Shown here piece after piece: positions 1-7,187 of a stretch of 64,000 bases of DNA. Each line of letters begins with the position of its first letter. The first letter of the stretch is position 1. The position numbers were made by a program, and so were the translations under genes. Below the pieces are notes generated by a model. The model was given only the letters and a program-made list of their open reading frames with translations, had not been told where the DNA came from and searched no databases. Source of the DNA: Bacteroidota bacterium (GTDB lineage: Bacteria; Bacteroidota; Bacteroidia; Chitinophagales; Chitinophagaceae); assembly GCA_020161535.1 (NCBI GenBank), contig JAIUNW010000004.1, positions 186,001 through 250,000 of the forward strand. The letters are read 5' to 3'.

Positions 1-939
1 GGTTTTAGCGATGACATCATGCGCATCATCAAGTACCTGCCCGAGAAACGCCAGAGCCTGTTGTTTTCGGCCACCATGCCCGATAAAATCAGGCAATTGG
101 CCCGCCGTATTCTGAAAAATCCCGTTGAAGTCAATATCGCGATCTCGAAGCCGCCGGAGAAAGTGGTGCAGAAAGCCTATGTAGTGTATGAGCCGCAGAA
201 GAACCCACTGATCCAGCTCATCATCCGCGAAACAGTACACCGCAGCCTGATTGTTTTCTGTTCGCGCAAGCAAACGGTAAAGCAACTAACGCAGACCCTT
301 AAACGCGCCAAATTCAATGTGGCTGAAATTCATTCTGATCTTGAACAGAGTGAACGCGAAGATTTGTTGCAAGGTTTTAGAAGCGGACGCATTCCAGTGA
401 TAGTAGCTACCGATGTTTTATCGCGCGGAATTGATATCGACACCATCGACGTGGTGATCAACTACGATGTGCCCAATGATGCCGAAGATTATGTGCACCG
501 CATTGGTCGTACGGCCCGTGCCGAGCGTGATGGAAAAGCGTTTACGCTGGTCAGTGACCGGGAGATTGGCCGCTTTGCGCGGATCGAACAGTTGATTGGC
601 AAAGAAGTGGAAAAAGCACCGGTGCCGGCTGAATTGGGCGAGGCGCCTGCTTACCAACCGCGTCAGCGTGGCGGGGGTCGGGCACAGGGTCATCACCATC
701 CCGGTAACGGACACCGTGGCAAAGGGCAGCACAAGCCCGGCCAGGGTGGGCAACGTCGCGACGGGCATGCACATGGTGCAAGTCAACCGAAAGGCCAGCG
801 CAACCGGCCAGCGGGCGACAGGCCGCAGCAGAACGGTGGCCCGCGGGTACAGAACCAGGGCGACAAACCGGCAACTGGCGAGTCGAAGCCGTTACATGAG
901 GCCGCTCAACCTGCCAGTGAAATACCACCAGTGGAATAA
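1..939 (+). CDS. DEAD-box RNA helicase, 3' part (cut by window edge)
   Basis: ATP-dependent RNA helicase of the DEAD-box family (RhlE/CsdA-like). The frame is open from base 1, so the start and helicase motifs Q, I and II lie outside the window. Visible are motif III (SAT in LLFSATMPDK) and the whole second RecA-like domain, with motif V (ATDVLSRGIDI) and motif VI (HRIGRTARA). From about residue 210 the protein becomes a low-complexity, basic tail rich in Gly, Gln, Arg and His, typical of RNA-binding tails of these helicases. The stop is one base before the start of the amidase gene, so the two may be co-transcribed. The family is certain. Which DEAD-box subfamily it belongs to is not decidable from this half. 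Confidence 0.93.
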   Translation, partial: GFSDDIMRIIKYLPEKRQSLLFSATMPDKIRQLARRILKNPVEVNIAISKPPEKVVQKAYVVYEPQKNPLIQLIIRETVHRSLIVFCSRKQTVKQLTQTLKRAKFNVAEIHSDLEQSEREDLLQGFRSGRIPVIVATDVLSRGIDIDTIDVVINYDVPNDAEDYVHRIGRTARAERDGKAFTLVSDREIGRFARIEQLIGKEVEKAPVPAELGEAPAYQPRQRGGGRAQGHHHPGNGHRGKGQHKPGQGGQRRDGHAHGASQPKGQRNRPAGDRPQQNGGPRVQNQGDKPATGESKPLHEAAQPASEIPPVE

Positions 940-940
940 T

Positions 941-1747
941 ATGTTTCGTTTTCGTGTATGCATAGCTGTTATAGTTGTTTTGTTGTTGGCGCAGGCTGCC
1001 TGTAGCCCGAATCCGTATAGGACAACCAACAAAATGCACAAACAGCAGGTGAAAGCGATTACAAAAATGTTGCGCACCTATCCGCCGGCCAACAGCATTG
1101 AAACAGCCCCGTATTGGGTAGGCACTACCAATTTCGGCATTCGCAAACCCAACTATGTAGTAATACACCATACCGCGCAAAACAGTTGTGAACAAACCCT
1201 GCGCACCTTCACGATGCCCAAAACGCAGGTAAGCGCCCATTATGTGATTTGTAAAGACGGTACCATTCACCAAATGCTGAACGACTACCTGCGTGCACAC
1301 CATGCGGGTGTGGCGCAATGGGGCGGAAATACCGATTTGAATTCATCGAGCATCGGTATTGAACTTGATAACAATGGCTTCGAAGAATTTTCGCCACTGC
1401 AGATGCATAGTTTGCTGATACTACTCGATACGCTCAAACACCGGTACAATATTCCTGTGGCGAATTTTATTGGTCACGGTGATATCGCGCCCACGCGCAA
1501 GAACGATCCCAATTGGCGATTTAATTGGAAGTTGCTGGCCGATAGTGGTTATGGCAAATGGTATGTAGATACCACCGGGTTGGTACCGGTATACAATGAT
1601 ACCCTGGCGTTGAAGTTGATTGGGTACGATGTGCGCGATAGCCTGGCCGCGATCAATGCGTTTAAACGACATTGGTTGCAAGACAGTACACCTGGCATGA
1701 ATGATGCGGCCCGCAAAGTGCTGTATGGTGTATTGCTGGCGAAATAA
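941..1747 (+). CDS. N-acetylmuramoyl-L-alanine amidase (Amidase_2), exported
   Basis: Peptidoglycan amidase of the zinc-dependent Amidase_2 family, which cleaves the bond between MurNAc and the stem peptide. The ATG at 941 was chosen because it gives a hydrophobic export signal ending in AQAAC, a plausible though imperfect lipobox. An upstream in-frame extension overlaps the helicase gene and has no signal. Family motifs are clear: IHHTA near residue 75, SIGIELDN near 145, and GHGDIAPTRKNDP near 178, supplying the usual zinc His/His/Asp ligands and the conserved Lys. Length is 268 aa. It begins one base after the helicase stop. A role in cell-wall turnover or recycling in the periplasm is inferred. 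Confidence 0.9.
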   Translation: MFRFRVCIAVIVVLLLAQAACSPNPYRTTNKMHKQQVKAITKMLRTYPPANSIETAPYWVGTTNFGIRKPNYVVIHHTAQNSCEQTLRTFTMPKTQVSAHYVICKDGTIHQMLNDYLRAHHAGVAQWGGNTDLNSSSIGIELDNNGFEEFSPLQMHSLLILLDTLKHRYNIPVANFIGHGDIAPTRKNDPNWRFNWKLLADSGYGKWYVDTTGLVPVYNDTLALKLIGYDVRDSLAAINAFKRHWLQDSTPGMNDAARKVLYGVLLAK

Positions 1748-1753
1748 GTTGCT

Positions 1754-2902
1754 TTATTTCGGTTGCCAATTGTTCAATCGCTTGCTTAGTTCAACGAGAT
1801 GAATTTCTTCGGCCACTTCGCGCCTGGGCAGTCCGCTGTCTTTTTTTGTCCATTTTACGAGCCGGATAAACCCTTCTGAGATTTCGATACCGGTAATATT
1901 GCCGTCTTCAAAACAGCAACAACCCGCATTGAAATAACTGGGCTTCATATCACGGTAACTGACATTCACATAATCGTATTCGCGCCGGCGGCGGGGAATT
2001 TCAGCCAGTATTTTTTCCTCCAGGGCTTTGTCGTTATGGGCCCGGGCTTCACCCAGGTCGAGGTACAATCTTTCCAGGTGCGTGAGCGAATTAAAAACCG
2101 GTTGGTGTGTATGCCCGGTGATCAATACCAGGTTGTTTTGTTTTGCACTCCATTCGTACATGAATTCGTTGTGCAAGGTCTTTAGGTTATCGTTACAAGA
2201 AGGCGAATTGGTGCTGATTTCCAGAAAGGCTTGTGCCGGTCCCCAGATATAACTCACAAACCATTTACTAAAAGCATTGCCATCACTTTGCGCATCGCCC
2301 TGGTGGCCATGCGTACAGAAAATATCAATTTCATTGTCGGGCAGTTGCGCGCGCAAAATCGCGCCGGTATCGGCTTTCAGCGGACGATCATAAATGGTTT
2401 TCAGCACCGCCGGTGCCAACGGATCGTTGCCCCAATACAAATCGTGGTTGCCGAATAATTTTACAAAAGCATTTCGTTCAACAAAACTTCTTTCAGCAGC
2501 AAAGGTTTTTTTATTGTATTTAACCACGTTCAGTAAGCTGTTCTCCCATAGCTCTTCACTGTCGCCCATGTTCAGGTAATAGAATCCACGGTCGTTGTAA
2601 TAAGCCAGTGCAGCCAGGTAGTTTTCTTCGCAGATCGCAAAATCATCGGCGCCATCGCGGGTGCCTTTGTGCAGGTCGGTGAAAATGATAACAGGATGTT
2701 CATCGGGTCGAAACGCGAAGAGCGGGCCTTTTTTTCCCGGCTCCTGCGCAATGGAATGATAGAGTTCGGTCAAAGCTGCATTTACGTTGTCCTGCTTGGG
2801 TGCCGAGCCAAAACGATCGGCCAGCCACATAACGGGTTTACGCAAAAAGAATTTACATACTCTCCTGATGACATTGAGAATCGACAGAAAAAAAGCGCGC
2901 AT
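1754..2902 (-). CDS. Calcineurin-like metallophosphoesterase
   Basis: A 382-aa protein with the classic metallophosphoesterase signatures in order: FTDLHKGTRDGADD (first Asp/His), NMGDSEELW (GDxxE variant), LFGNHDLYWG (GNHD) and ITGHTHQPVF (GHTH). These residues bind the two-metal centre. The substrate cannot be read from sequence; relatives include UDP-diacylglucosamine pyrophosphatases and nucleotidases. The N-terminal 30 residues are hydrophobic and basic and may associate with the membrane. It converges on the amidase gene with a 6-base gap. Confidence 0.88.
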   Translation of the reverse strand: MRAFFLSILNVIRRVCKFFLRKPVMWLADRFGSAPKQDNVNAALTELYHSIAQEPGKKGPLFAFRPDEHPVIIFTDLHKGTRDGADDFAICEENYLAALAYYNDRGFYYLNMGDSEELWENSLLNVVKYNKKTFAAERSFVERNAFVKLFGNHDLYWGNDPLAPAVLKTIYDRPLKADTGAILRAQLPDNEIDIFCTHGHQGDAQSDGNAFSKWFVSYIWGPAQAFLEISTNSPSCNDNLKTLHNEFMYEWSAKQNNLVLITGHTHQPVFNSLTHLERLYLDLGEARAHNDKALEEKILAEIPRRRREYDYVNVSYRDMKPSYFNAGCCCFEDGNITGIEISEGFIRLVKWTKKDSGLPRREVAEEIHLVELSKRLNNWQPK

Positions 2903-2956
2903 GGGTCTTGGTTATGGGAACCGTGAAAATAGCGCTTCTCCAATAAATCACGCGGC

Positions 2957-3379
2957 TCACAACCGATGAATAACACAGGTCACCACGCCCCAGATACTAA
3001 ATGCTTCGTTGGTAGGATCAATATCGATGGGCGCGAGTCGGTTTGTTTCCGGCAACAGCCGCATTTTATGAAAGCTTTTTTCAAAGCGCCTGATCAACAT
3101 TTCGCCATGCAGCACGGCTATCACCACTTTGCCGGATTGTGGTTTCAGTGAGCGATCAACAATTACCAGGTCGCCGTCGAAGATGCCGGCGCCTATCATG
3201 GCTTCGCCGCGTACGCGCAGAAAAAAACTGGCTGCAGGGTTGGTCAGCAGTTCTTCGTTGAGGTCGAGTGAGCAGGCCGACGAATCATCGCCCGTAGAAA
3301 AGCCGGGCACTGGCGTTTGCCGGCTGGTTTTTGGGGTGGTAGAACCCACCCGCGCCATCCGTATCGTGTCAAAGTCCAT
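2957..3379 (-). CDS. UmuD/LexA-like S24 protein lacking the catalytic Ser and Lys
   Basis: A 140-aa homologue of UmuD (peptidase S24 fold): the block NPAASFFLRVRGEAMIGAGI and then DGDLVIVDRSL are unmistakable. The family self-cleaves with a Ser/Lys dyad (Ser60 and Lys97 in E. coli UmuD). Here residue 60 is Ala (codon GCC, in GEAM) and residue 97 is Arg (codon AGG, in EMLIRR). The Cys-Gly cleavage bond is also absent; the matching site reads VPGF. The protein therefore looks unable to autoprocess. No umuC polymerase gene lies beside it in this window. It is divergent from the LigT-like/radical SAM genes, with a palindromic operator between them. It could be a constitutive pol V accessory subunit or a repressor. 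The family call is firm; its role is open. Confidence 0.85.
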   Translation of the reverse strand: MDFDTIRMARVGSTTPKTSRQTPVPGFSTGDDSSACSLDLNEELLTNPAASFFLRVRGEAMIGAGIFDGDLVIVDRSLKPQSGKVVIAVLHGEMLIRRFEKSFHKMRLLPETNRLAPIDIDPTNEAFSIWGVVTCVIHRL

Positions 3380-3396
3380 AAATTATTTTTTGATTA

Positions 3397-3425
3397 TACT
3401 AAAATTATTAGTAAATTTATACTAA
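3397..3425. promoter_or_regulatory. Operator-like array of three TACTAA/TTAGTA half-sites
   Basis: Three copies of one 6-base word in alternating orientation lie in the 72-base gap between the divergent UmuD-like and LigT-like genes: TACTAA (3397-3402), TTAGTA (3408-3413) and TACTAA (3420-3425). Each adjacent pair is a perfect inverted repeat, with 5 and 6 bases between the arms. The surrounding sequence is AT-rich and should hold both promoters. Such a dyad suits a dimeric repressor; an SOS-type regulator is an inference from the neighbours. Confidence 0.6.
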
Positions 3426-3451
3426 ATTGGTTGGCAGGTAAAATTTAAAAT

Positions 3452-4045
3452 ATGCAGGTGGAGACAGTGGGCAGAAGGACGGTGAACGAAGAACGTGCGG
3501 TAGCAACCTACCGGCTCGTATTGGCGCCTGACGGCGGATTACAACAGGCGCTGGCCGTTGAATCAGCTTATGCAACCGCGCAGTATGGTGCAGCGCTGGC
3601 ATGGTCGGCCAAACCGGTACTCGAGCTGGTTCGGTTTGAAGCCCGCAAAGACATGGAAGATACTTTGCTGCGCTGGATGCGGCGCATCTGTGGTCAGTTT
3701 GCGGCCTTTGACCTGGCCTTTAATAATTATGGCAGTCAACCGGGCACTGCGCTTTACCTCCGCGTAGCTGATGGAACCCTGTTGCAAACGTTGGCGGGAA
3801 ATTTTCATTTGCTTGATGGCTGGTTGAAAGCGAATGGCATGCAGGCGGTGCGTATCAGTGCTGCGTTGCGATTGCCGCTGGTGCATCGGCTGAACAGTGA
3901 AGAGGCACTGTCTTTTTTGCTGGATTTTTCGGCGCGGTCATTACATGCCGTGGTGAAAGTAGAAGAACTGATACTCGAAAAAAGCGAAGGGCAGTTGGTG
4001 AGTCGCCTGCCTTTATCGCCGGCGAGAATACAAACAAAAGAATAA
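3452..4045 (+). CDS. LigT-like (2H phosphoesterase fold) protein, degenerate; first of pair
   Basis: A 197-aa soluble protein, first gene of a three-gene run (LigT-like, LigT-like, radical SAM). It resembles 2'-5' RNA ligase/2H phosphoesterase proteins in overall strand pattern and in similarity of layout to the next gene: KPVLELVRFEA sits where the first HxT strand is expected, and SAALRLPLVHRLN where the second is expected. Neither has the catalytic His-x-Thr/Ser. It may bind RNA or a nucleotide without catalysis. It starts 27 bases after the palindromic operator and ends 11 bases before the next gene. The fold assignment is tentative; an unknown family is possible. Confidence 0.5.
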   Translation: MQVETVGRRTVNEERAVATYRLVLAPDGGLQQALAVESAYATAQYGAALAWSAKPVLELVRFEARKDMEDTLLRWMRRICGQFAAFDLAFNNYGSQPGTALYLRVADGTLLQTLAGNFHLLDGWLKANGMQAVRISAALRLPLVHRLNSEEALSFLLDFSARSLHAVVKVEELILEKSEGQLVSRLPLSPARIQTKE

Positions 4046-4056
4046 AACAATCGTAT

Positions 4057-4698
4057 ATGGCAGCTACCATCGAAACACTAGCAAAAGGAGGAATGGGTGC
4101 ATTGTCGGCCATGCCGGGCTACCAGCTCCATGAATACCAGTTGGTCATTGCTTTACCCGAAGCCTTGCGGGAAAAATTGCGCCGGGCACGACAGCAGTTT
4201 CATGCGCAATACCAGTTGCCTGGTGGCAATACCGTAGTGATGTTGCCCCTGGTAAAATTCAAACAGCGCCAATTGTTGGAAGAGCGCATGCGAAACAGTT
4301 TACAGAAAATGGTATCGGGCTGGAAGCCTTTGCAGTTACACTACAAAGACTTTAGCAGCCAGCCGACCCATTCGATTTTTATACCGATGATTAGTCGCCA
4401 GAACTGGCAGCCATTGTTGCGCGACCTGAAAAGCCTGCAGTATATGTTGCGGCCCGATAAAGAGCAGCAACCATTTTTCGTCAGCGAACCGGTGTTCACG
4501 CTTGCTTCGCGATTGGCGCCCGGTATCTACGACAAAGCCTGGCAACAATATGCACATCGGCAGTTTACCGCACAGTTCAAAGCAGAAGCCTGTTTATTAT
4601 TGAAACGAAGTGCCGGCGATTCGCATTGGCAGATACTGCAACGGTTGGAATGGCGCAACCTGCCCATCGGCGTGCAGCAGGCAAGTTTATTTGCCTGA
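4057..4698 (+). CDS. 2'-5' RNA ligase (LigT)-like protein, degenerate; second of pair
   Basis: A 213-aa protein with a clearer LigT-like layout than its neighbour: an initial strand YQLVIALPEALREKLRRA, then NTVVMLPLVKF where HxTL is expected, and PVFTLASRL where the second HVTLAR is expected. Both catalytic His positions are replaced. A THSIFIPM segment lies between them but does not occupy a known catalytic position. The C-terminal strand (ACLLLKRSAG) fits the last strand of the fold. Its stop overlaps the start of the radical SAM gene by one base (TGATG), so translation is probably coupled. Function is unknown; binding without catalysis is an inference. Confidence 0.55.
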   Translation: MAATIETLAKGGMGALSAMPGYQLHEYQLVIALPEALREKLRRARQQFHAQYQLPGGNTVVMLPLVKFKQRQLLEERMRNSLQKMVSGWKPLQLHYKDFSSQPTHSIFIPMISRQNWQPLLRDLKSLQYMLRPDKEQQPFFVSEPVFTLASRLAPGIYDKAWQQYAHRQFTAQFKAEACLLLKRSAGDSHWQILQRLEWRNLPIGVQQASLFA

Positions 4699-5726
4699 TG
4701 GAAAAGATCTATGGCCGGGGCGCACAATTCAATACTGCCAACCGGTTTGAGAAACAGCAGCAGGAATGGGAGATTCCCGAAGGCGAGCGAAAGACCCAAT
4801 ACCTGGAACAGGTGTCAAAGAGCCTGGTTAATAAAGTGGATAGCCCGGATGTGAACATGTTCTACAGCATGAATCCTTACCAGGGTTGTGAACATGGTTG
4901 TATCTATTGCTACGCGCGTAACTCGCACGAGTATTGGGGCTATAGTGCCGGACTCGATTTTGAAAGTCGCATTATTGTCAAAAAAAATGCACCCGAATTG
5001 TTGCGGCAATTCCTGTTGCGCAAATCCTGGGAATGCAAGCCGATTTCCATCAGCGGAAATACAGATTGTTACCAGCCTGCTGAAAAAAAATATCAGTTGA
5101 CGCGCCGGTTGCTGGAAGTATGCCAGGAATTCAACCAGCCGGTGGGCATCATCACCAAGAATGCGCTGATTCTGCGCGACCGGGAAATGCTTGCCGACAT
5201 GGCCGCTAAAAAACTGGCTTCGGTTGTGGTCACGATAACTAGTTTGACTGAGTCTACCCGACGGGTAATGGAACCGCGCACCACCACGGCCCAGCAAAGA
5301 TTGCGCACCATTCGCGAATTGAGCGAAGCAGGGGTGAATACGGGCGTGATGATTGGTCCGGTGATACCCGGACTTACCGACCACGAGTTACCTGCCATCT
5401 TGCAAGCCGCCGCCGAGGCGGGTGCCCGGTTTTCGGCCTATACATTTGTGCGATTGAATGGGGCTGTCAAGTTGCTGTTTCACGACTGGTTGTATAAAAG
5501 TTTTCCCGATCGGGCGGACAAAGTTTGGCATAGCATTGAACAAGGGCATGAGGGAAAAGTGAACGACAATCGTTTTGGTGAACGCATGCGGGGCCAGGGA
5601 CCAATGGCCGAAATGGTTCGGCAGCAGTTTAAGAAGTTGAGCGCTTTATACGGATTGGGTGCTGCGCGCTGGGAACATGATACCAGTTTGTTTGCAGCGC
5701 CTTCGCAACAGATGAAGTTGTTTTAG
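4698..5726 (+). CDS. PA0069-family radical SAM protein (SplB-related)
   Basis: A 342-aa radical SAM enzyme. The cluster motif CEHGCIYCYAR (CxxxCxxC) binds the 4Fe-4S/SAM centre near residue 55. ISGNTDCYQPAEKKYQLTR and ITKNALILRD are typical of the PA0069/Rv2578c family, distantly related to spore photoproduct lyase, which repairs DNA. The ATG at 4698 overlaps the previous stop by one base; an upstream in-frame extension would run deep into that gene. Placement beside a UmuD-like protein supports a DNA damage link. The reaction is not established for this family. Confidence 0.85.
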   Translation: MEKIYGRGAQFNTANRFEKQQQEWEIPEGERKTQYLEQVSKSLVNKVDSPDVNMFYSMNPYQGCEHGCIYCYARNSHEYWGYSAGLDFESRIIVKKNAPELLRQFLLRKSWECKPISISGNTDCYQPAEKKYQLTRRLLEVCQEFNQPVGIITKNALILRDREMLADMAAKKLASVVVTITSLTESTRRVMEPRTTTAQQRLRTIRELSEAGVNTGVMIGPVIPGLTDHELPAILQAAAEAGARFSAYTFVRLNGAVKLLFHDWLYKSFPDRADKVWHSIEQGHEGKVNDNRFGERMRGQGPMAEMVRQQFKKLSALYGLGAARWEHDTSLFAAPSQQMKLF

Positions 5727-5750
5727 GTCTATCTTTAGCAAAACCCCTTC

Positions 5751-7175
5751 ATGAGCGGACTGCATCGCACTTTCAGCAGGCGGACGGCTATTGCTATCGT
5801 AATTGGAAATATCATCGGGTCCGGCATTTTTATGAAACCCTCGCTGATGATGCAGCAATTGGGTTCGCCCTGGTTTTTGTTGGGCATTTGGGCCATTGCG
5901 GGATTGGTAACCTTGATAGGTGCGCTGAGTAATTCAGAAGTGGCGGCTATGTATCCCGAAACCGGTGGCCAATATGTATTCTTTCAAAAAATGTTTGGCG
6001 ACCGCTTTGCGTTTCTCTATGGCTGGGCTGCTTTTGCGGTGTTCAATTCGGCATCAGCCGCTTCCATCGCGTATATTTTTTCGCAGTATGCCGATTATTT
6101 TATCGCCCTGCCGCGTTTTGATGCGGCCACGGAGTTGGCAGTCAAACTGCATATTCCGCTGGTGGGTGATATTTTTCCGTTGGCCAATATCGGTGTGAAG
6201 TCACTCACCGTGTTGACCATTCTTTTTCTGACCTTGGTGAATTACCGCAGTGTGCATACCGGCGGACTCTTACAACGTGTATTGACCGATGCAAAAAACG
6301 CAGCCATCTTTTTACTGATCGTCAGTATACTTTTTAGTGGTCGGGGCGATTGGTCGCATTATTCCGAAAGCATTCCGCGCCGCAGCGACCTTGGTTTAAT
6401 TGGTGCGATCGTCGCCGCCATGTCGGGCGCTTTCTGGGGTTATGACGGCTGGAACAACGTGACCTTTATAGCTGGTGAAATCAAAGAGCCGCAGCGCAAC
6501 CTACCCGCCAGCCTGATCATTGGTTTGTTGGTTTGTTTTGTATTGTATGTGTTGTCGAATGTGGCGTATATCTATGCCCTGTCGCCCGCCGACATGGCCG
6601 CCTCCAAAGTAGTAGCTGCCGATGCAGCGAGCGCCGTATGGGGTTCCATCGGTGGGGCCCTGATTGCGGGGCTGGTGATGTTGTGCACATTCGGTGCTGC
6701 CAATTCCAATTCGTTGACAGCCGCCCGGGTAACTTATGCGATGGGCCAGGACAATCGCTCGTTTGCCTGGGCTGGAAAAACGCACGAAAGATTTCATACA
6801 CCCGGCAATGCACTCTGGCTCAATGCTGCCTGGTCGGCCGTGCTGGTGATCTCCGGTTCTTTCGATATGCTCACCGATATGCTGGTGTTTGTAAGCTGGT
6901 TTTTTTATGGCATGAGTGCGTTGGGCATTTTTGTATTGCGCAAAAAATATCCAGATCACCCGAGGCCCTATAAAGTGCCGGGGTATCCAATACTACCCGG
7001 CATCTTTGTATTGTTTACTATGTTTTTTCTGGGGATGACATTATACCAGGACATCGTTTCTTACCATGCCGGCAAAGTACCGGTCATCAATTCGATATTG
7101 GGCAGCATTATTACTGTGGCCGGCTTGTTGTTTTATAAAAAAACCGGGCGCACCAAAAAGGCAGGCCCGGTATAA
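5751..7175 (+). CDS. APC-family amino acid permease
   Basis: A 474-aa inner-membrane transporter of the amino acid-polyamine-organocation superfamily. The first helix carries the family signature VIGNIIGSGIFMKPS, and about 12 hydrophobic segments follow. SGAFWGYDGWNNVTFIAGE is the conserved helix 6 region of LAT-like exchangers, and PDHPRPYKVPGYP is the typical late loop. A TATCTTTA sequence at 5730-5737 resembles a -7 element and lies just before the ATG, so it may have its own promoter despite the 24-base gap to the radical SAM gene. The transported amino acid cannot be read from sequence. Confidence 0.92.
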   Translation: MSGLHRTFSRRTAIAIVIGNIIGSGIFMKPSLMMQQLGSPWFLLGIWAIAGLVTLIGALSNSEVAAMYPETGGQYVFFQKMFGDRFAFLYGWAAFAVFNSASAASIAYIFSQYADYFIALPRFDAATELAVKLHIPLVGDIFPLANIGVKSLTVLTILFLTLVNYRSVHTGGLLQRVLTDAKNAAIFLLIVSILFSGRGDWSHYSESIPRRSDLGLIGAIVAAMSGAFWGYDGWNNVTFIAGEIKEPQRNLPASLIIGLLVCFVLYVLSNVAYIYALSPADMAASKVVAADAASAVWGSIGGALIAGLVMLCTFGAANSNSLTAARVTYAMGQDNRSFAWAGKTHERFHTPGNALWLNAAWSAVLVISGSFDMLTDMLVFVSWFFYGMSALGIFVLRKKYPDHPRPYKVPGYPILPGIFVLFTMFFLGMTLYQDIVSYHAGKVPVINSILGSIITVAGLLFYKKTGRTKKAGPV

Positions 7176-7187
7176 ATGCAAATATGG

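Noticed and set aside
551..1318. 255-codon minus-strand frame over helicase and amidase genes
   Set aside because: Antisense of two well-supported genes and without any family motif.
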